A DNA stretch of 64,000 nucleotides from Acinetobacter sp. C32I (GCF_023702715.1 NZ_CP098480.1:3286001-3350000), one strand, 5' to 3'; positions 1 to 8,635 are shown, counted from the first letter of the stretch. The notes: generated by a model not told the origin, from the sequence alone. Numbers and translations are program-made.

Positions 1-490
1 GCAAGAAGCTGCCGCTGCCTGGTCCAAAAATACCATCATAGAAGCCAACCAACCCGCCAAAAAGGATGCCCAGAGAAATTTCTTTATGTCCGCATTTCAC
101 ATAGCTACTGCGCGCACCTAGGTCTTTCTTTAAAAAAGTATAGATGGCCATCAAGATGAGTAAACAGAAAACAACATAGCTCATGAGCTGCTTTGGAACA
201 TGGGCTGTTGTCATTGCGCCCGCAAATGCACATATAAATGCTGCAAGCATGGTGGGAATCAGAAGCTTCCAGACAAAAGTAATTTTATGAACATATCTAA
301 AAAATGAGGCAGTGGTTCCAGCCCAAACCGCTAATTTATTGGTGCCAAAAACGGTTGCAATATTGTGCTGAGGCAAGGCATGTAACAGTGCTGGAATTTG
401 GACTAAACCGCCGCCACCTACTGCGGCATCGATTAGACCACCACAGAAGGCAAAGAGTCCTAAAGTAAATAGGGCGGTTTGATCAATCAT
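1..490 (-). CDS. TSUP-family (TauE/SafE) permease, C-terminus outside window
   Basis: About 163 N-terminal residues are visible, starting with ATG at 490 on the minus strand and running off the left edge. The N-terminus is hydrophobic, and an early Gly-rich stretch (GGGGLVQIPALL) matches the first conserved repeat of the TauE/SafE (TSUP) family of inner-membrane anion permeases, which move sulfite, sulfonates or other small anions. Several further hydrophobic segments follow. A second Gly-rich motif (GFYDGIFGPGSGS) near the window edge is the second-repeat counterpart. The substrate cannot be told from sequence. The gene is divergent from the porin at 899. Confidence 0.8.
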   Translation of the reverse strand, partial: MIDQTALFTLGLFAFCGGLIDAAVGGGGLVQIPALLHALPQHNIATVFGTNKLAVWAGTTASFFRYVHKITFVWKLLIPTMLAAFICAFAGAMTTAHVPKQLMSYVVFCLLILMAIYTFLKKDLGARSSYVKCGHKEISLGILFGGLVGFYDGIFGPGSGSFL

Positions 491-898
491 AAAAATCAGC
501 CAATCTGAAGAAAAAATGATGTTGTTGTATGCGCTTTATTCAGTGTTTTAAATAAGAATCTAACCGAATGATTAAAACATCGTTTGCTTGGCTGTGTTGT
601 TTTTTTATGCAGATTAAAAATAAAGATTTGAATGCATGAAAGTTCTTTACTCGGCTAAAACAGTGCTTTTTGTGCGCTATGTCGAGTATCAATAGCCCAT
701 TTTGGTTGCAAGATAGCCATATTTCTGGCTGCACAAATGCTGCTATCCACCCCGAGTTTCACCTTCTCTCTTCCTAGGTATTGATTTTATTGGTATTTCT
801 TTTTTATTTGAGCTTGGCACAGCATTTGCTAAATAGCTTGTGATGCAATTTAAAGCTTAGAAATCAATTGAGTATCTAAAATATAGGGGGAGACCAAT
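491..898. other. 408-bp divergent intergenic region
   Basis: This region separates the TSUP permease from the porin. The only strong signal I see is the sigma-54 type promoter at 815-830. A 64-codon open frame on the minus strand (540-734) has no recognisable family and lies in low-complexity AT-rich DNA, so I do not call it. The porin ribosome binding site (AGGGGGAGA) is at about 885-893. Confidence 0.6.
815..830 (+). promoter_or_regulatory. Sigma-54 (RpoN) promoter of the TorF-family porin
   Basis: TGGCAC, 5 bp, TTGCT: an exact match to the -24/-12 consensus with the invariant GG (816-817) and GC (828-829) separated by 10 bp. Transcription would start near 841, leaving a leader of about 58 nt before the porin ATG at 899. 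It is nearly identical to the amtB promoter at 4130-4145. Confidence 0.75.
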
Positions 899-1687
899 AT
901 GATGAAATTTGCATGCAAGGCTGCGGTACTTGGAATGCTGACCACAGCATCAACATTAAGCTTGGCTGAGGAAACAAAACTGCCATTTCCAGGAACGATC
1001 ACAGGTAATGTGAATGTGGTATCGAGCTACAATTTACGTGGGATGACCAACTCACCAGAAAGTGATACACCAGCAGTGCAAGGGGGGCTGGATTATACAC
1101 ATGACAGTGGTTTTTATTTGGGTTATTGGTTTTCGACTTTAACCGCTGCCTATGCTGATTTTAATACTTCGCCTACTGATGTGAAAGAAGAGAAAAAATC
1201 CTTCGAAAACGATTTTTACGCGGGCTATAAAGGCAAAATTACCGAGGATCTTGGTTATCAAATCGGCGGAACGGTTTATTACTATTATCCAGGTTGGGAA
1301 TCGACAGGTTATGAAACCATCTTGGGGCTAAGCTATAAAGATTTCAGCATTACTGCACAGACTTTATTAAACAACGTGACCTTCGGAAACAAGGGAGATA
1401 CCTATTTCTTGGCTACCTATGCGCCAAAACTGGCAGGAGGCTTTACTGCTAAAGCGCAAGTTGCAGCCTATTATTATGGCGATGACGATGAATATCTGGC
1501 TTACCAAGCCAAAGCTGGCGATGTAACCAAAACGGATTTTGCCTTCCGTCATGCAACGCTCGGTTTATCGCACCCATTGGGCAATACTGGCGCAACGTGG
1601 AGTCTGGATTATATTTTTGGTGGCTATACTCGTGATGAAACCAAACAAAAGAATAAAGTGGTCTTGGCTTTAGGTTATGCATTCTAA
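899..1687 (+). CDS. TorF-family putative outer-membrane porin
   Basis: 262 residues. A Sec signal peptide spans roughly residues 1-23 (basic start, hydrophobic core, ending ..LSLAEE). The mature protein begins with a segment typical of the TorF/Gcw_chp family (NVNVVSSYNLRGM near residue 38) and consists of alternating aromatic/polar beta-strand-like stretches, ending in a C-terminal aromatic residue (..LGYAF) as outer-membrane barrels do. ATG codons at 899 and 902 are both possible, with a good Shine-Dalgarno just upstream. The exact sigma-54 promoter and the nearby glnK-amtB suggest a role in uptake of a nitrogenous solute under nitrogen limitation; that is inference, since the substrate of this family is not established. 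Confidence 0.8.
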   Translation: MMKFACKAAVLGMLTTASTLSLAEETKLPFPGTITGNVNVVSSYNLRGMTNSPESDTPAVQGGLDYTHDSGFYLGYWFSTLTAAYADFNTSPTDVKEEKKSFENDFYAGYKGKITEDLGYQIGGTVYYYYPGWESTGYETILGLSYKDFSITAQTLLNNVTFGNKGDTYFLATYAPKLAGGFTAKAQVAAYYYGDDDEYLAYQAKAGDVTKTDFAFRHATLGLSHPLGNTGATWSLDYIFGGYTRDETKQKNKVVLALGYAF

Positions 1688-1702
1688 TGGAGTCTGAGCC
1701 AT

Positions 1703-1730
1703 AAAAAAGCGACCTCAAGGTCGCTTTTTT
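1703..1730. terminator. Bidirectional rho-independent terminator
   Basis: Perfect stem AAAAAAGCGACC / GGTCGCTTTTTT with a tiny loop, A-run on one side and T-run on the other. It serves the porin on the plus strand and yifB on the minus strand. Confidence 0.85.
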
Positions 1731-3216
1731 AGCTTTGCTGACCGCGATAGGACAAGGCTTCAGTGATATGGCTGCTACTGATGAGTTCGCTTTCGGCTAG
1801 ATCTGCAATGGTTCGAGCCACTCTTAACACTCGATGATAGGCACGAGCAGAAAGGTTGAGTCGCTGTTGTGCCATTTCAATGATTTTGGTTGAGCTGTCA
1901 TCTAACAAGGCATGCTGTTCCAATAATTTGGGAGAGAGCGCCTGATTTAAACAATGTTGTCTTTGGATTTGTTTTTCATACGCATGGATGACGCGTTGTC
2001 GTACCGTGTCAGAGTTTTCGGTTGGGCTTCGATCCTGTAATTCTTGTGCCTGTAAGGGCGGCACATCAATGTGCAAATCAATACGGTCTAATAAAGGCCC
2101 TGAAATTCGATTTTGATAACGTTGAATGCTGTCTGGCGAACATTGGCAACGGCTATCCTGATTAAAGGCATAACCACATGGGCAGGGGTTCATTGCTGCA
2201 ATAAACTGAAAGTTTGCAGGGAACGTCATTTGTCGTGCTGCACGTGAAATCACGATCTCTTTGGATTCCAGTGGTTGGCGTAGGACTTCCAGTACTTTGC
2301 GATCAAATTCGGGCAGTTCATCCAAAAATAGCACCCCTAAATGCGCTAAGGTGATCTCGCCGGGTTTTGGTTGAGAACCACCGCCCACCAAAGCAATTGC
2401 GGATGCAGTATGGTGCGGGGCTCGGAAAGGTCGTTGTCCAAACGTATGGGGTGCATTGGCAACCGAGTAGATACTGGCGACTTCAAGATTCTCACGTGCA
2501 TTTAGCGGAGGCAAAATAGAGGGCAGCCGTGAAGCCAACAGGGTCTTTCCAGTGCCAGGCGGTCCTTTAAATAATAAAGAGTGCCCACCTGCGGCAGCAA
2601 TTTCCAAAGCACGACGCGGGCGGAGCTGTCCTTTTACATCGGCAAGATCAAATTGATAATAGGAGGCGGCCGCGGTTGTTCTTTGTGGTGCAGCTTGAAT
2701 CTGGTAATTGCCCGAAAAATGTGCACAAACTGCTTGTAGATGATTGGCTGCATAGACTTCAAATTCTGGCAACTGATTGGCTTCATCCAAATTTGCAGTC
2801 GGCAGTAATAAGCGATGTTGTGCCTGTTGGCAGGCCATCGCAATGGTTAAGGCTCCTGAAATGGGACGCAAGTGTCCATCCAATGCCAGTTCCCCAATAA
2901 ATTCAAAACCTTCAGTGCTGTTTTCGGCTAATTGACCTGATGCAATCAGAATACCGAGCGCAATCGGTAAGTCGAGTCTGGAACCATCTTTAGGTAAATC
3001 TGCAGGTGCTAAATTAATGGTTAAGCGCTTGGTTGGAAACTGAAAACCGCTATTAATGATGGCTGAACGGACACGATCTTTACTTTCGCGTACTGCTGCT
3101 TCGGGTAAACCGACAATTGTGAGTGAAGGCAAGCCGGAACTGATGTGGACTTCAACTTCAATTTGCGGGGCATGTAGCCCCAATAAGCCTCGTGTATAAA
3201 TCTTGGCAAAAGACAT
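1729..3216 (-). CDS. comM: YifB/ComM-family Mg-chelatase-like AAA+ ATPase
   Basis: 495 residues from ATG at 3216. I prefer this start because the family begins M-S-x-A-x-x-Y-[TS]-R-[AG] (here MSFAKIYTRGLLG); an upstream ATG at 3255 would add 13 atypical residues. An N-terminal ChlI-like domain (GLP..VRESKDRVRSAI) is followed by a Walker A (GPPGTGKTLLA) and Walker B (LFLDELPEF), then a C-terminal domain with a Cys-rich stretch (NPCPCGY..CQC). Known ComM is a branch-migration helicase that helps integrate incoming DNA during natural transformation, which fits the competent genus Acinetobacter. It is transcribed in the same direction as ubiK, 69 bp downstream of it. Confidence 0.9.
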   Translation of the reverse strand: MSFAKIYTRGLLGLHAPQIEVEVHISSGLPSLTIVGLPEAAVRESKDRVRSAIINSGFQFPTKRLTINLAPADLPKDGSRLDLPIALGILIASGQLAENSTEGFEFIGELALDGHLRPISGALTIAMACQQAQHRLLLPTANLDEANQLPEFEVYAANHLQAVCAHFSGNYQIQAAPQRTTAAASYYQFDLADVKGQLRPRRALEIAAAGGHSLLFKGPPGTGKTLLASRLPSILPPLNARENLEVASIYSVANAPHTFGQRPFRAPHHTASAIALVGGGSQPKPGEITLAHLGVLFLDELPEFDRKVLEVLRQPLESKEIVISRAARQMTFPANFQFIAAMNPCPCGYAFNQDSRCQCSPDSIQRYQNRISGPLLDRIDLHIDVPPLQAQELQDRSPTENSDTVRQRVIHAYEKQIQRQHCLNQALSPKLLEQHALLDDSSTKIIEMAQQRLNLSARAYHRVLRVARTIADLAESELISSSHITEALSYRGQQS

Positions 3217-3260
3217 CTTATTATTGTTCCATTGTGGTGCTTTATTTTTAATCATTTTTC

Positions 3261-3285
3261 GGTGCTAATTGCACCGAATTGGTGC
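3261..3285. promoter_or_regulatory. Interleaved GGTGC/GCACC repeats, NtrC-box-like
   Basis: Three half-sites GGTGC-N5-GCACC-N5-GGTGC sit between ubiK and yifB. The right-hand pair (GCACC-GAATT-GGTGC, 3271-3285) fits the enteric NtrC consensus GCAC-N7-GTGC arrangement. It lies about 445 bp upstream of the glnK promoter with ubiK in between. Alternatively it is a hairpin affecting the ubiK-yifB transcript. Confidence 0.4.
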
Positions 3286-3513
3286 TTATTTTTTGTTCTG
3301 AACGATTTCTTCTAAAATTTTCATCTGCTGTTGCAGCTCAGAGAGGCGCTGATTGGCTGTATTCAGTGCAGTTCTTTGACGGTCGAGTTCTTGCTTAGAG
3401 ACAAGGTCTAGTTTTTCGATGCTTTCATTCAATAAGGCACGTAAGTTTTTTTCTAAATCTTTTTTAGGTTGATCAACTTGCTGCAAAATTGCCTGTAAAA
3501 GAGTCTCAATCAT
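3286..3513 (-). CDS. ubiK: UbiK (YqiC/BMFP) ubiquinone biosynthesis accessory factor
   Basis: 75 residues, the usual size of the BMFP family. The sequence is amphipathic helix (MIETLLQAILQQV) followed by a long heptad-patterned coiled coil (residues about 20-72). UbiK binds UbiJ and lipids and is needed for efficient aerobic ubiquinone synthesis by the soluble Ubi metabolon. The gene is divergent from glnK and upstream of yifB on the minus strand, a neighbourhood I recall as common in Pseudomonas and Acinetobacter. Confidence 0.85.
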   Translation of the reverse strand: MIETLLQAILQQVDQPKKDLEKNLRALLNESIEKLDLVSKQELDRQRTALNTANQRLSELQQQMKILEEIVQNKK

Positions 3514-3674
3514 AAAGTGCTCAATAGGTTATGTATATTTGCTGCCCAGTGTATCACTGCTGCAGGCAATCCTCTAGCACAGTTCGGGACAGAAGGATGA
3601 GTGACTCTCTGATTTCATTCAATATAGCGAAATGAAACTTATTTTCGATGCACTATCTACATCTTGAAGGCTAA

Positions 3675-4127
<453 letters not shown>

Positions 4128-4128
4128 A

Positions 4129-4145
4129 TTGGCACAAACTTTGCT
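4129..4145 (+). promoter_or_regulatory. Sigma-54 promoter of amtB
   Basis: TTGGCACAAACTTTGCT: perfect -24/-12 element, GG at 4131-4132 and GC at 4143-4144 with 10 bp between. It lies just after the glnK stop codon; predicted transcription start is near 4156, 39 nt before the amtB ATG. So amtB can be transcribed separately from glnK. Confidence 0.75.
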
Positions 4146-4194
4146 GAGTTAGAAATAAGAGATATAGCTCACAAAATAAGGTTGGGGGACACGA

Positions 4195-5604
4195 ATGAAA
4201 AAAATGCTTATGGCGCTCAGTCTATCTGGCGCACTCTTAGGTGGTTCAGCGGTGGTTTGGGCAGAAGATGCTGCATCAACCCCGGCAACTGAACAAACTG
4301 TAGCCGTAGTTGCAGATACTGGTGCTGCAACAACCGAAGTTGTTGCCGTTGAAGCACCTGCTGCTGAAGAGGCTGCTCCAGCTGCTACTGCGACAGTCGA
4401 TACCGGCGATACTGCTTGGGTTCTTGTTTCAACAGCACTGGTTCTGTTGATGACTATTCCTGGTTTAGCGCTGTTCTATGGGGGTATGGTTCGTAAGAAA
4501 AACGTCCTCAGCACCATGATGTTCAGCCTTTCTGCTGCAATTTTAGTTAGCTTAATCTGGGTGATTGCAGGATACTCCTTAGCTTTCTCTGGTACAGGCG
4601 CTTATGTCGGCGACTTGGGCAAAGCACTGCTGAATGGCGTTGCATTTGATGCCTTGAGTGGCACTATTCCTGAAAGCTTATTTGTTGTTTTCCAAATGAC
4701 CTTTGCCATCATTACCGTTGCAATTATCAGTGGTTCGATTGCGGATCGTATGAAATATTCAGCATTCATGGCATTTATCGCAGTTTGGGTGATCTTGGTG
4801 TATGCGCCAATCACTCACTGGGTCTGGGCAGCTGATGGCTGGTTATTCAAAGCAGGCGCATTAGACTTTGCAGGTGGTACCGTTGTGCATATCAACGCAG
4901 GTGTTGCAGGTTTGGTTGCAGCATACATGTTAGGCAAACGTACTGGCCTTGGCCGTGAATCGATGGCACCACATAACCTGACTTTAACTGTGATCGGTGC
5001 AAGCTTGATTTGGGTGGGTTGGTTCGGCTTTAACGGTGGTAGTGCTTTAGGTGCGGGTGCGCGTGCAAGTATGGCGATTTTGGTAACTCAAGTTGCTGCT
5101 GCCGCTGCTGCATTCTCTTGGCTGATTGTAGAACGTCTAATTCGTGGTAAAGCATCAGTACTCGGTGGTGCATCAGGTGCGGTTGCTGGTTTGGTTGTAA
5201 TCACACCTGCTGCTGGTTTCGTCGGTGTTGGTGGTGCTTTGATCATGGGCTTAATTGGTGGTGTGGTCTGTTTCTGGGGTATTACTGCATTGAAACGCTT
5301 ACTTAAAGCGGATGATGCCTTGGATGCATTTGGTTTACACGCAGTTGGTGGTATTGTCGGTGCGATTCTGACTGGAATCTTCTATAGCGATGAAATCATC
5401 AAAGCAGCGAATGTTGCACTAGCTCCGACTTTTGCTGGCCAATTGTGGGTACAAATTGAAGGTGTATTAGCAACAATCGCTTATAGTGCAATTGTGACCT
5501 TCATCATCCTGAAAGTGATTGATTTGGTGATTGGTATCCGTGTCAGCGCTGATGATGAACGTATGGGTCTTGACCTGAGCCAACATGGCGAACGTATCGA
5601 ATAA
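4195..5604 (+). CDS. amtB: Ammonium transporter AmtB
   Basis: 469 residues. A cleavable signal peptide (about residues 1-23, ending VWAED) is followed by an unusual Ala/Thr/Glu/Pro-rich segment to about residue 68, then eleven expected membrane helices. Family landmarks are GLALFYGGMVRKKN, FGFNGGSALGAG, and the twin pore histidines in GGTVVHINAG and DAFGLHAVGG. AmtB conducts ammonium as NH3/H+ across the inner membrane and is gated by GlnK, encoded just upstream. The extended acidic, low-complexity N-terminus is longer than in E. coli AmtB and would sit in the periplasm. Confidence 0.95.
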   Translation: MKKMLMALSLSGALLGGSAVVWAEDAASTPATEQTVAVVADTGAATTEVVAVEAPAAEEAAPAATATVDTGDTAWVLVSTALVLLMTIPGLALFYGGMVRKKNVLSTMMFSLSAAILVSLIWVIAGYSLAFSGTGAYVGDLGKALLNGVAFDALSGTIPESLFVVFQMTFAIITVAIISGSIADRMKYSAFMAFIAVWVILVYAPITHWVWAADGWLFKAGALDFAGGTVVHINAGVAGLVAAYMLGKRTGLGRESMAPHNLTLTVIGASLIWVGWFGFNGGSALGAGARASMAILVTQVAAAAAAFSWLIVERLIRGKASVLGGASGAVAGLVVITPAAGFVGVGGALIMGLIGGVVCFWGITALKRLLKADDALDAFGLHAVGGIVGAILTGIFYSDEIIKAANVALAPTFAGQLWVQIEGVLATIAYSAIVTFIILKVIDLVIGIRVSADDERMGLDLSQHGERIE

Positions 5605-5622
5605 TCGACACAACATGCGATT

Positions 5623-5652
5623 TAAAAAACAGCCCCATCGGGCTGTTTTTTT
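5623..5652 (+). terminator. Terminator of glnK-amtB
   Basis: Stem AAAAAACAGCC / GGCTGTTTTTTT with loop CCATC, followed by the T-run. Confidence 0.9.
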
Positions 5653-5670
5653 ATGCCTTTAGGCTACTGG

Positions 5671-5686
5671 TTCTGCAATTGCAGAA
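5671..5686. promoter_or_regulatory. 16-bp perfect palindrome upstream of nrdR
   Basis: TTCTGCAATTGCAGAA is self-complementary and begins 59 bp before the nrdR ATG, overlapping where a -35 would lie for a TACACT -10 at 5694-5699. It does not resemble the NrdR box. The factor is unknown. Confidence 0.4.
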
Positions 5687-5729
5687 ACTTTGCTACACTT
5701 AGGCAAAGAGAGTAAATAATCACGCAACT

Positions 5730-6194
5730 ATGCATTGTCCATTTTGTAACGCCGCTGATAGTAAAGTCATAGACTCGCGTTTGGCTGCCGAAGGCTGTCA
5801 GATTCGTCGTCGTCGTGAGTGTGTCATTTGTGGGGAGCGTTTTACCACCTTTGAAAGTTATGATGTGGTGATGCCACGAGTGATCAAATCTGACGGTAAA
5901 AATGAGCCTTTTGATGAGGCCAAACTGCGCCGTTCTCTCATGCATGCCTTGCAAAAACGTCCTGTTACGCAAGAACAAATTGAAACCGTACTCAGCGATA
6001 TTCAATCGCAGATTCGTCGATTGGGCGAACGTGATGTCAAGTCTAGAACCATTGGCGAAATTGTGATGCAGGCTTTATTTGCACTGGATCATGTTGCTTA
6101 TGTTCGATTTGCCTCGGTGTATCAAGATTTCCAAGATGTAGAAGCATTTCGCCATCAGATTGAGCAAATGCAACAACGTGAAAACGAAGCCTGA
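5730..6194 (+). CDS. nrdR: Transcriptional repressor NrdR
   Basis: 154 residues, the family length. A zinc ribbon is formed by Cys3-x2-Cys6 and Cys31-x2-Cys34 with the basic patch QIRRRRE between, followed by an ATP-cone domain ([20 protein letters not shown]..). NrdR senses dATP/ATP and represses ribonucleotide reductase genes. It is followed after 12 nt by ribD, the usual nrdR-rib arrangement in Gammaproteobacteria. Confidence 0.95.
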   Translation: MHCPFCNAADSKVIDSRLAAEGCQIRRRRECVICGERFTTFESYDVVMPRVIKSDGKNEPFDEAKLRRSLMHALQKRPVTQEQIETVLSDIQSQIRRLGERDVKSRTIGEIVMQALFALDHVAYVRFASVYQDFQDVEAFRHQIEQMQQRENEA

Positions 6195-6206
6195 ATTAGA
6201 GAAATC

Positions 6207-7307
6207 ATGTCTGAACTCACCCAAGATCACTTATCTGAGCACCAGTACTGGATGCAACAAGCGATTGCCTTAGCTCGACGGGGGCAATATTCGACCAAAC
6301 CGAATCCGAATGTCGGTTGCGTGATTGTCAAAGAGGGGCAATTGATTGGCGAGGGCTATCATCCCAAAGCAGGTCAACCGCATGCCGAAGTCTTTGCTTT
6401 GCGCCAAGCGGGTGACAATGCACACGGGGCTACTGCTTATGTGACGCTGGAACCTTGCGCACACTATGGTCGAACGCCGCCTTGTGCCGAGGCTTTGGTT
6501 AAGGCGCAAGTCAAGAAAGTGGTGGTGGCTTGTTCAGATCCAAATCCTTTGGTGGCAGGTAAAGGCGTCCAGATTTTACAAGCTGCAGGCATAGAGGTTG
6601 AAACGGGTGTTTGTGCTGAAACAGCAAAAACGCTCAACATGGGCTTTTTAAAAGCCATGTCAACTGGCCTGCCTTATGTGCGTTTAAAAATCGCCTCTAG
6701 CTTGGATGGTCGTACCGCTATGGCATCTGGGGAGTCAAAATGGATTACGGGTACGCCCGCCCGCCAAGATGTACAGCACTGGCGTGCCATTTCAGGTGCC
6801 GTCATTACTGGTATTCAAACGGTTTTGGCCGATGATTGTGAATTGAACGTACGTGCCTTAGACGGGGTTGAGCTGAGCACGGTGGTTCAACCCAAACGGA
6901 TTGTGCTGGACCGCCAAGGACGACTTCCGCTGAGCGCCAAGATTTTACAAAATCCCGAAACTGTCATGGTGATGACACCATTTCGTCAAGAACTTGCAGA
7001 TATAGGCGTGATACAATTGCCACCGCAAGCTTTAAATCAATTATTGCAGACCTTAACTCAACAGTACCAAATTTATGATGTATTGGTTGAGGCTGGTGCA
7101 ACCTTATCGACTGCCTTTTTACAGCAAGGTTTGGTTGATGAAATGATTAGTTATGTTGCACCCACTTTACTCGGCCAATCTGCCCGTGCGATGTTCAATG
7201 CTGAATTTAGCCAAATGGCAGAGCAACTGCGTTTTGAGTTGGTCGATGTAACCCAACTTGGGCAAGACATTCGCCTAAGATTGCTCCCTATCCAAGAGAT
7301 GATATGA
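6207..7307 (+). CDS. ribD: Bifunctional riboflavin deaminase/reductase RibD
   Basis: 366 residues. The N-terminal cytidine-deaminase-like domain carries the zinc ligands His59-Ala-Glu61 and Pro83-Cys84 .. Cys93 (PCAHYGRTPPC); the C-terminal reductase domain begins near residue 150 (LPYVRLKIASSLDGR) and binds NADPH. RibD performs the second and third steps of riboflavin synthesis from the GTP-derived pyrimidine. The last four bases (ATGA) overlap the start of the methyltransferase gene, so the two are likely translationally coupled. Riboflavin synthase lies nearby at 9986. Confidence 0.95.
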   Translation: MSELTQDHLSEHQYWMQQAIALARRGQYSTKPNPNVGCVIVKEGQLIGEGYHPKAGQPHAEVFALRQAGDNAHGATAYVTLEPCAHYGRTPPCAEALVKAQVKKVVVACSDPNPLVAGKGVQILQAAGIEVETGVCAETAKTLNMGFLKAMSTGLPYVRLKIASSLDGRTAMASGESKWITGTPARQDVQHWRAISGAVITGIQTVLADDCELNVRALDGVELSTVVQPKRIVLDRQGRLPLSAKILQNPETVMVMTPFRQELADIGVIQLPPQALNQLLQTLTQQYQIYDVLVEAGATLSTAFLQQGLVDEMISYVAPTLLGQSARAMFNAEFSQMAEQLRFELVDVTQLGQDIRLRLLPIQEMI

Positions 7308-8596
7308 ATCCAGAACCATCGGTTTATCACAAACGTCGTCATGCCGCACGTACGACTGATGAATATCTTTTTCATCAGTTAGTGCCTTATCTGGGCAATA
7401 AGCGTCGACTGCTTCATCTGATTTTAGAAGCACTTGAGATTACAGGCACACTGAACAGCAAAAAAAAGAATCCACCGATTTTCGCGGATTTCTTTGCAGG
7501 GAGTGGTGTTGTCTCGCGTTTGGCACGTCAGAATGGTTATCGTGTGATTGCCAATGACTGGGAACCGTATAGCCATGCACTCAACCATGCCATTTTGGCC
7601 TGTGTAGATGCACCTGCTTTTAAAGAATTGGGTGGTTATCAAAAAGCCATTGATTATCTGAACCGTTTGCCTGAAGTGAAAGGCTGGGTCACGCATAATT
7701 TATGTCCACGCAATGATGATGTTTATGATCCTGCCCGTGACCGTTTGTTCTTCAAACGCCGTAACGGCATGCGTATTGATGCGATCCGTCAGCAGATTGC
7801 AACATGGCAGGCACAGGGCGCAATCAATGATGTGGAAATGAGTGCTTTGTTGGCACCACTGCTGTATTCGGCAAGCTTTGTCAGCAATACCAGTGGGGTC
7901 TTTAAAAGCTTCCATCAAGGCTGGGGGGGACGTACCCAAACGGCGCTAGAACGAATTGAATCGCTCTTGTGGCTGACACCGAGTCGCTTCTGTGAAATAG
8001 GTGATCCTAAACGTCCTGCTGCTGAAATGTGGTGTGTGGATGCGCAGCATCTTGCTAATCAAATGAGTGGTTTTGAGGTCGATGTGGCCTATCTAGACCC
8101 GCCGTATAACCAACATGCGTATAGCAGTAATTATCATGTATTAAATGCGCTGACTCTATGGGATCAAGTGGATTTGCCTTCACCCGATACCAAAGGCTTT
8201 AAGAGCGGGATTGATCGGGCATGGCGTAAAGAGCGCCCAAGTCCTTATAACTCGTCAAAATATGCCAAAGAAGCCTATGAGAAGTTATTAGAAACCATTA
8301 ATGCGCGCTATATTTTGACCAGTTATTCAACGGATGGAAATATTGAGCCGAAAGACTTGCTGACTGCCAATTTAAAGCGGGGCAAAGTGACTTTATTGAC
8401 TCAAGATGTTCCGCGTTATCGGGTGAGTAAACAGCGTCAATCAGATCGTGCACGTGTACTTGAGTTTATCGTGATTACCGATACCCATGCCAAGTCTGGT
8501 CCGCCATTACGACAGTTGCTTGGGCAGTTATATCACTTTGCCGAATTGGGTGGTGTCGATACTACCGGCAACAGTACTCAACTGGCCCTCTGGTAG
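7304..8596 (+). CDS. Solitary D12-class DNA adenine-N6 methyltransferase
   Basis: 430 residues. Motif X-like YLGNKRRL (about 29-36), the AdoMet-binding motif I FADFFAGSG (60-68) and catalytic motif IV Asp265-Pro-Pro-Tyr268 are in the order expected for MethyltransfD12 (Dam-like) adenine methylases. No restriction endonuclease is adjacent, so it is an orphan enzyme, probably with an epigenetic or housekeeping role. The ATG overlaps the ribD stop. From memory, A. baumannii has a characterised solitary adenine methylase (A1S_0222, AamA) in a similar riboflavin-gene neighbourhood; I cannot verify orthology or recognition sequence here. Confidence 0.85.
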   Translation: MNPEPSVYHKRRHAARTTDEYLFHQLVPYLGNKRRLLHLILEALEITGTLNSKKKNPPIFADFFAGSGVVSRLARQNGYRVIANDWEPYSHALNHAILACVDAPAFKELGGYQKAIDYLNRLPEVKGWVTHNLCPRNDDVYDPARDRLFFKRRNGMRIDAIRQQIATWQAQGAINDVEMSALLAPLLYSASFVSNTSGVFKSFHQGWGGRTQTALERIESLLWLTPSRFCEIGDPKRPAAEMWCVDAQHLANQMSGFEVDVAYLDPPYNQHAYSSNYHVLNALTLWDQVDLPSPDTKGFKSGIDRAWRKERPSPYNSSKYAKEAYEKLLETINARYILTSYSTDGNIEPKDLLTANLKRGKVTLLTQDVPRYRVSKQRQSDRARVLEFIVITDTHAKSGPPLRQLLGQLYHFAELGGVDTTGNSTQLALW

Positions 8597-8604
8597 ATTC
8601 AATC

Positions 8605-8635
8605 AAACGCCACTTTGCATCACAAAGTGGCGTTT
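8605..8635 (+). terminator. Terminator of nrdR-ribD-methylase unit
   Basis: 13-bp perfect stem AAACGCCACTTTG / CAAAGTGGCGTTT, 5-nt loop, followed by T residues. Confidence 0.9.

Noticed and set aside
540..734. 64-codon minus-strand frame before the porin
   Set aside because: No family resemblance or ribosome binding site, and it lies in the promoter region of the porin.
7304..8596. Restriction-modification system
   Set aside because: The adenine methylase is present but neither neighbour (ribD, MIP channel) is a nuclease, so it is called solitary.
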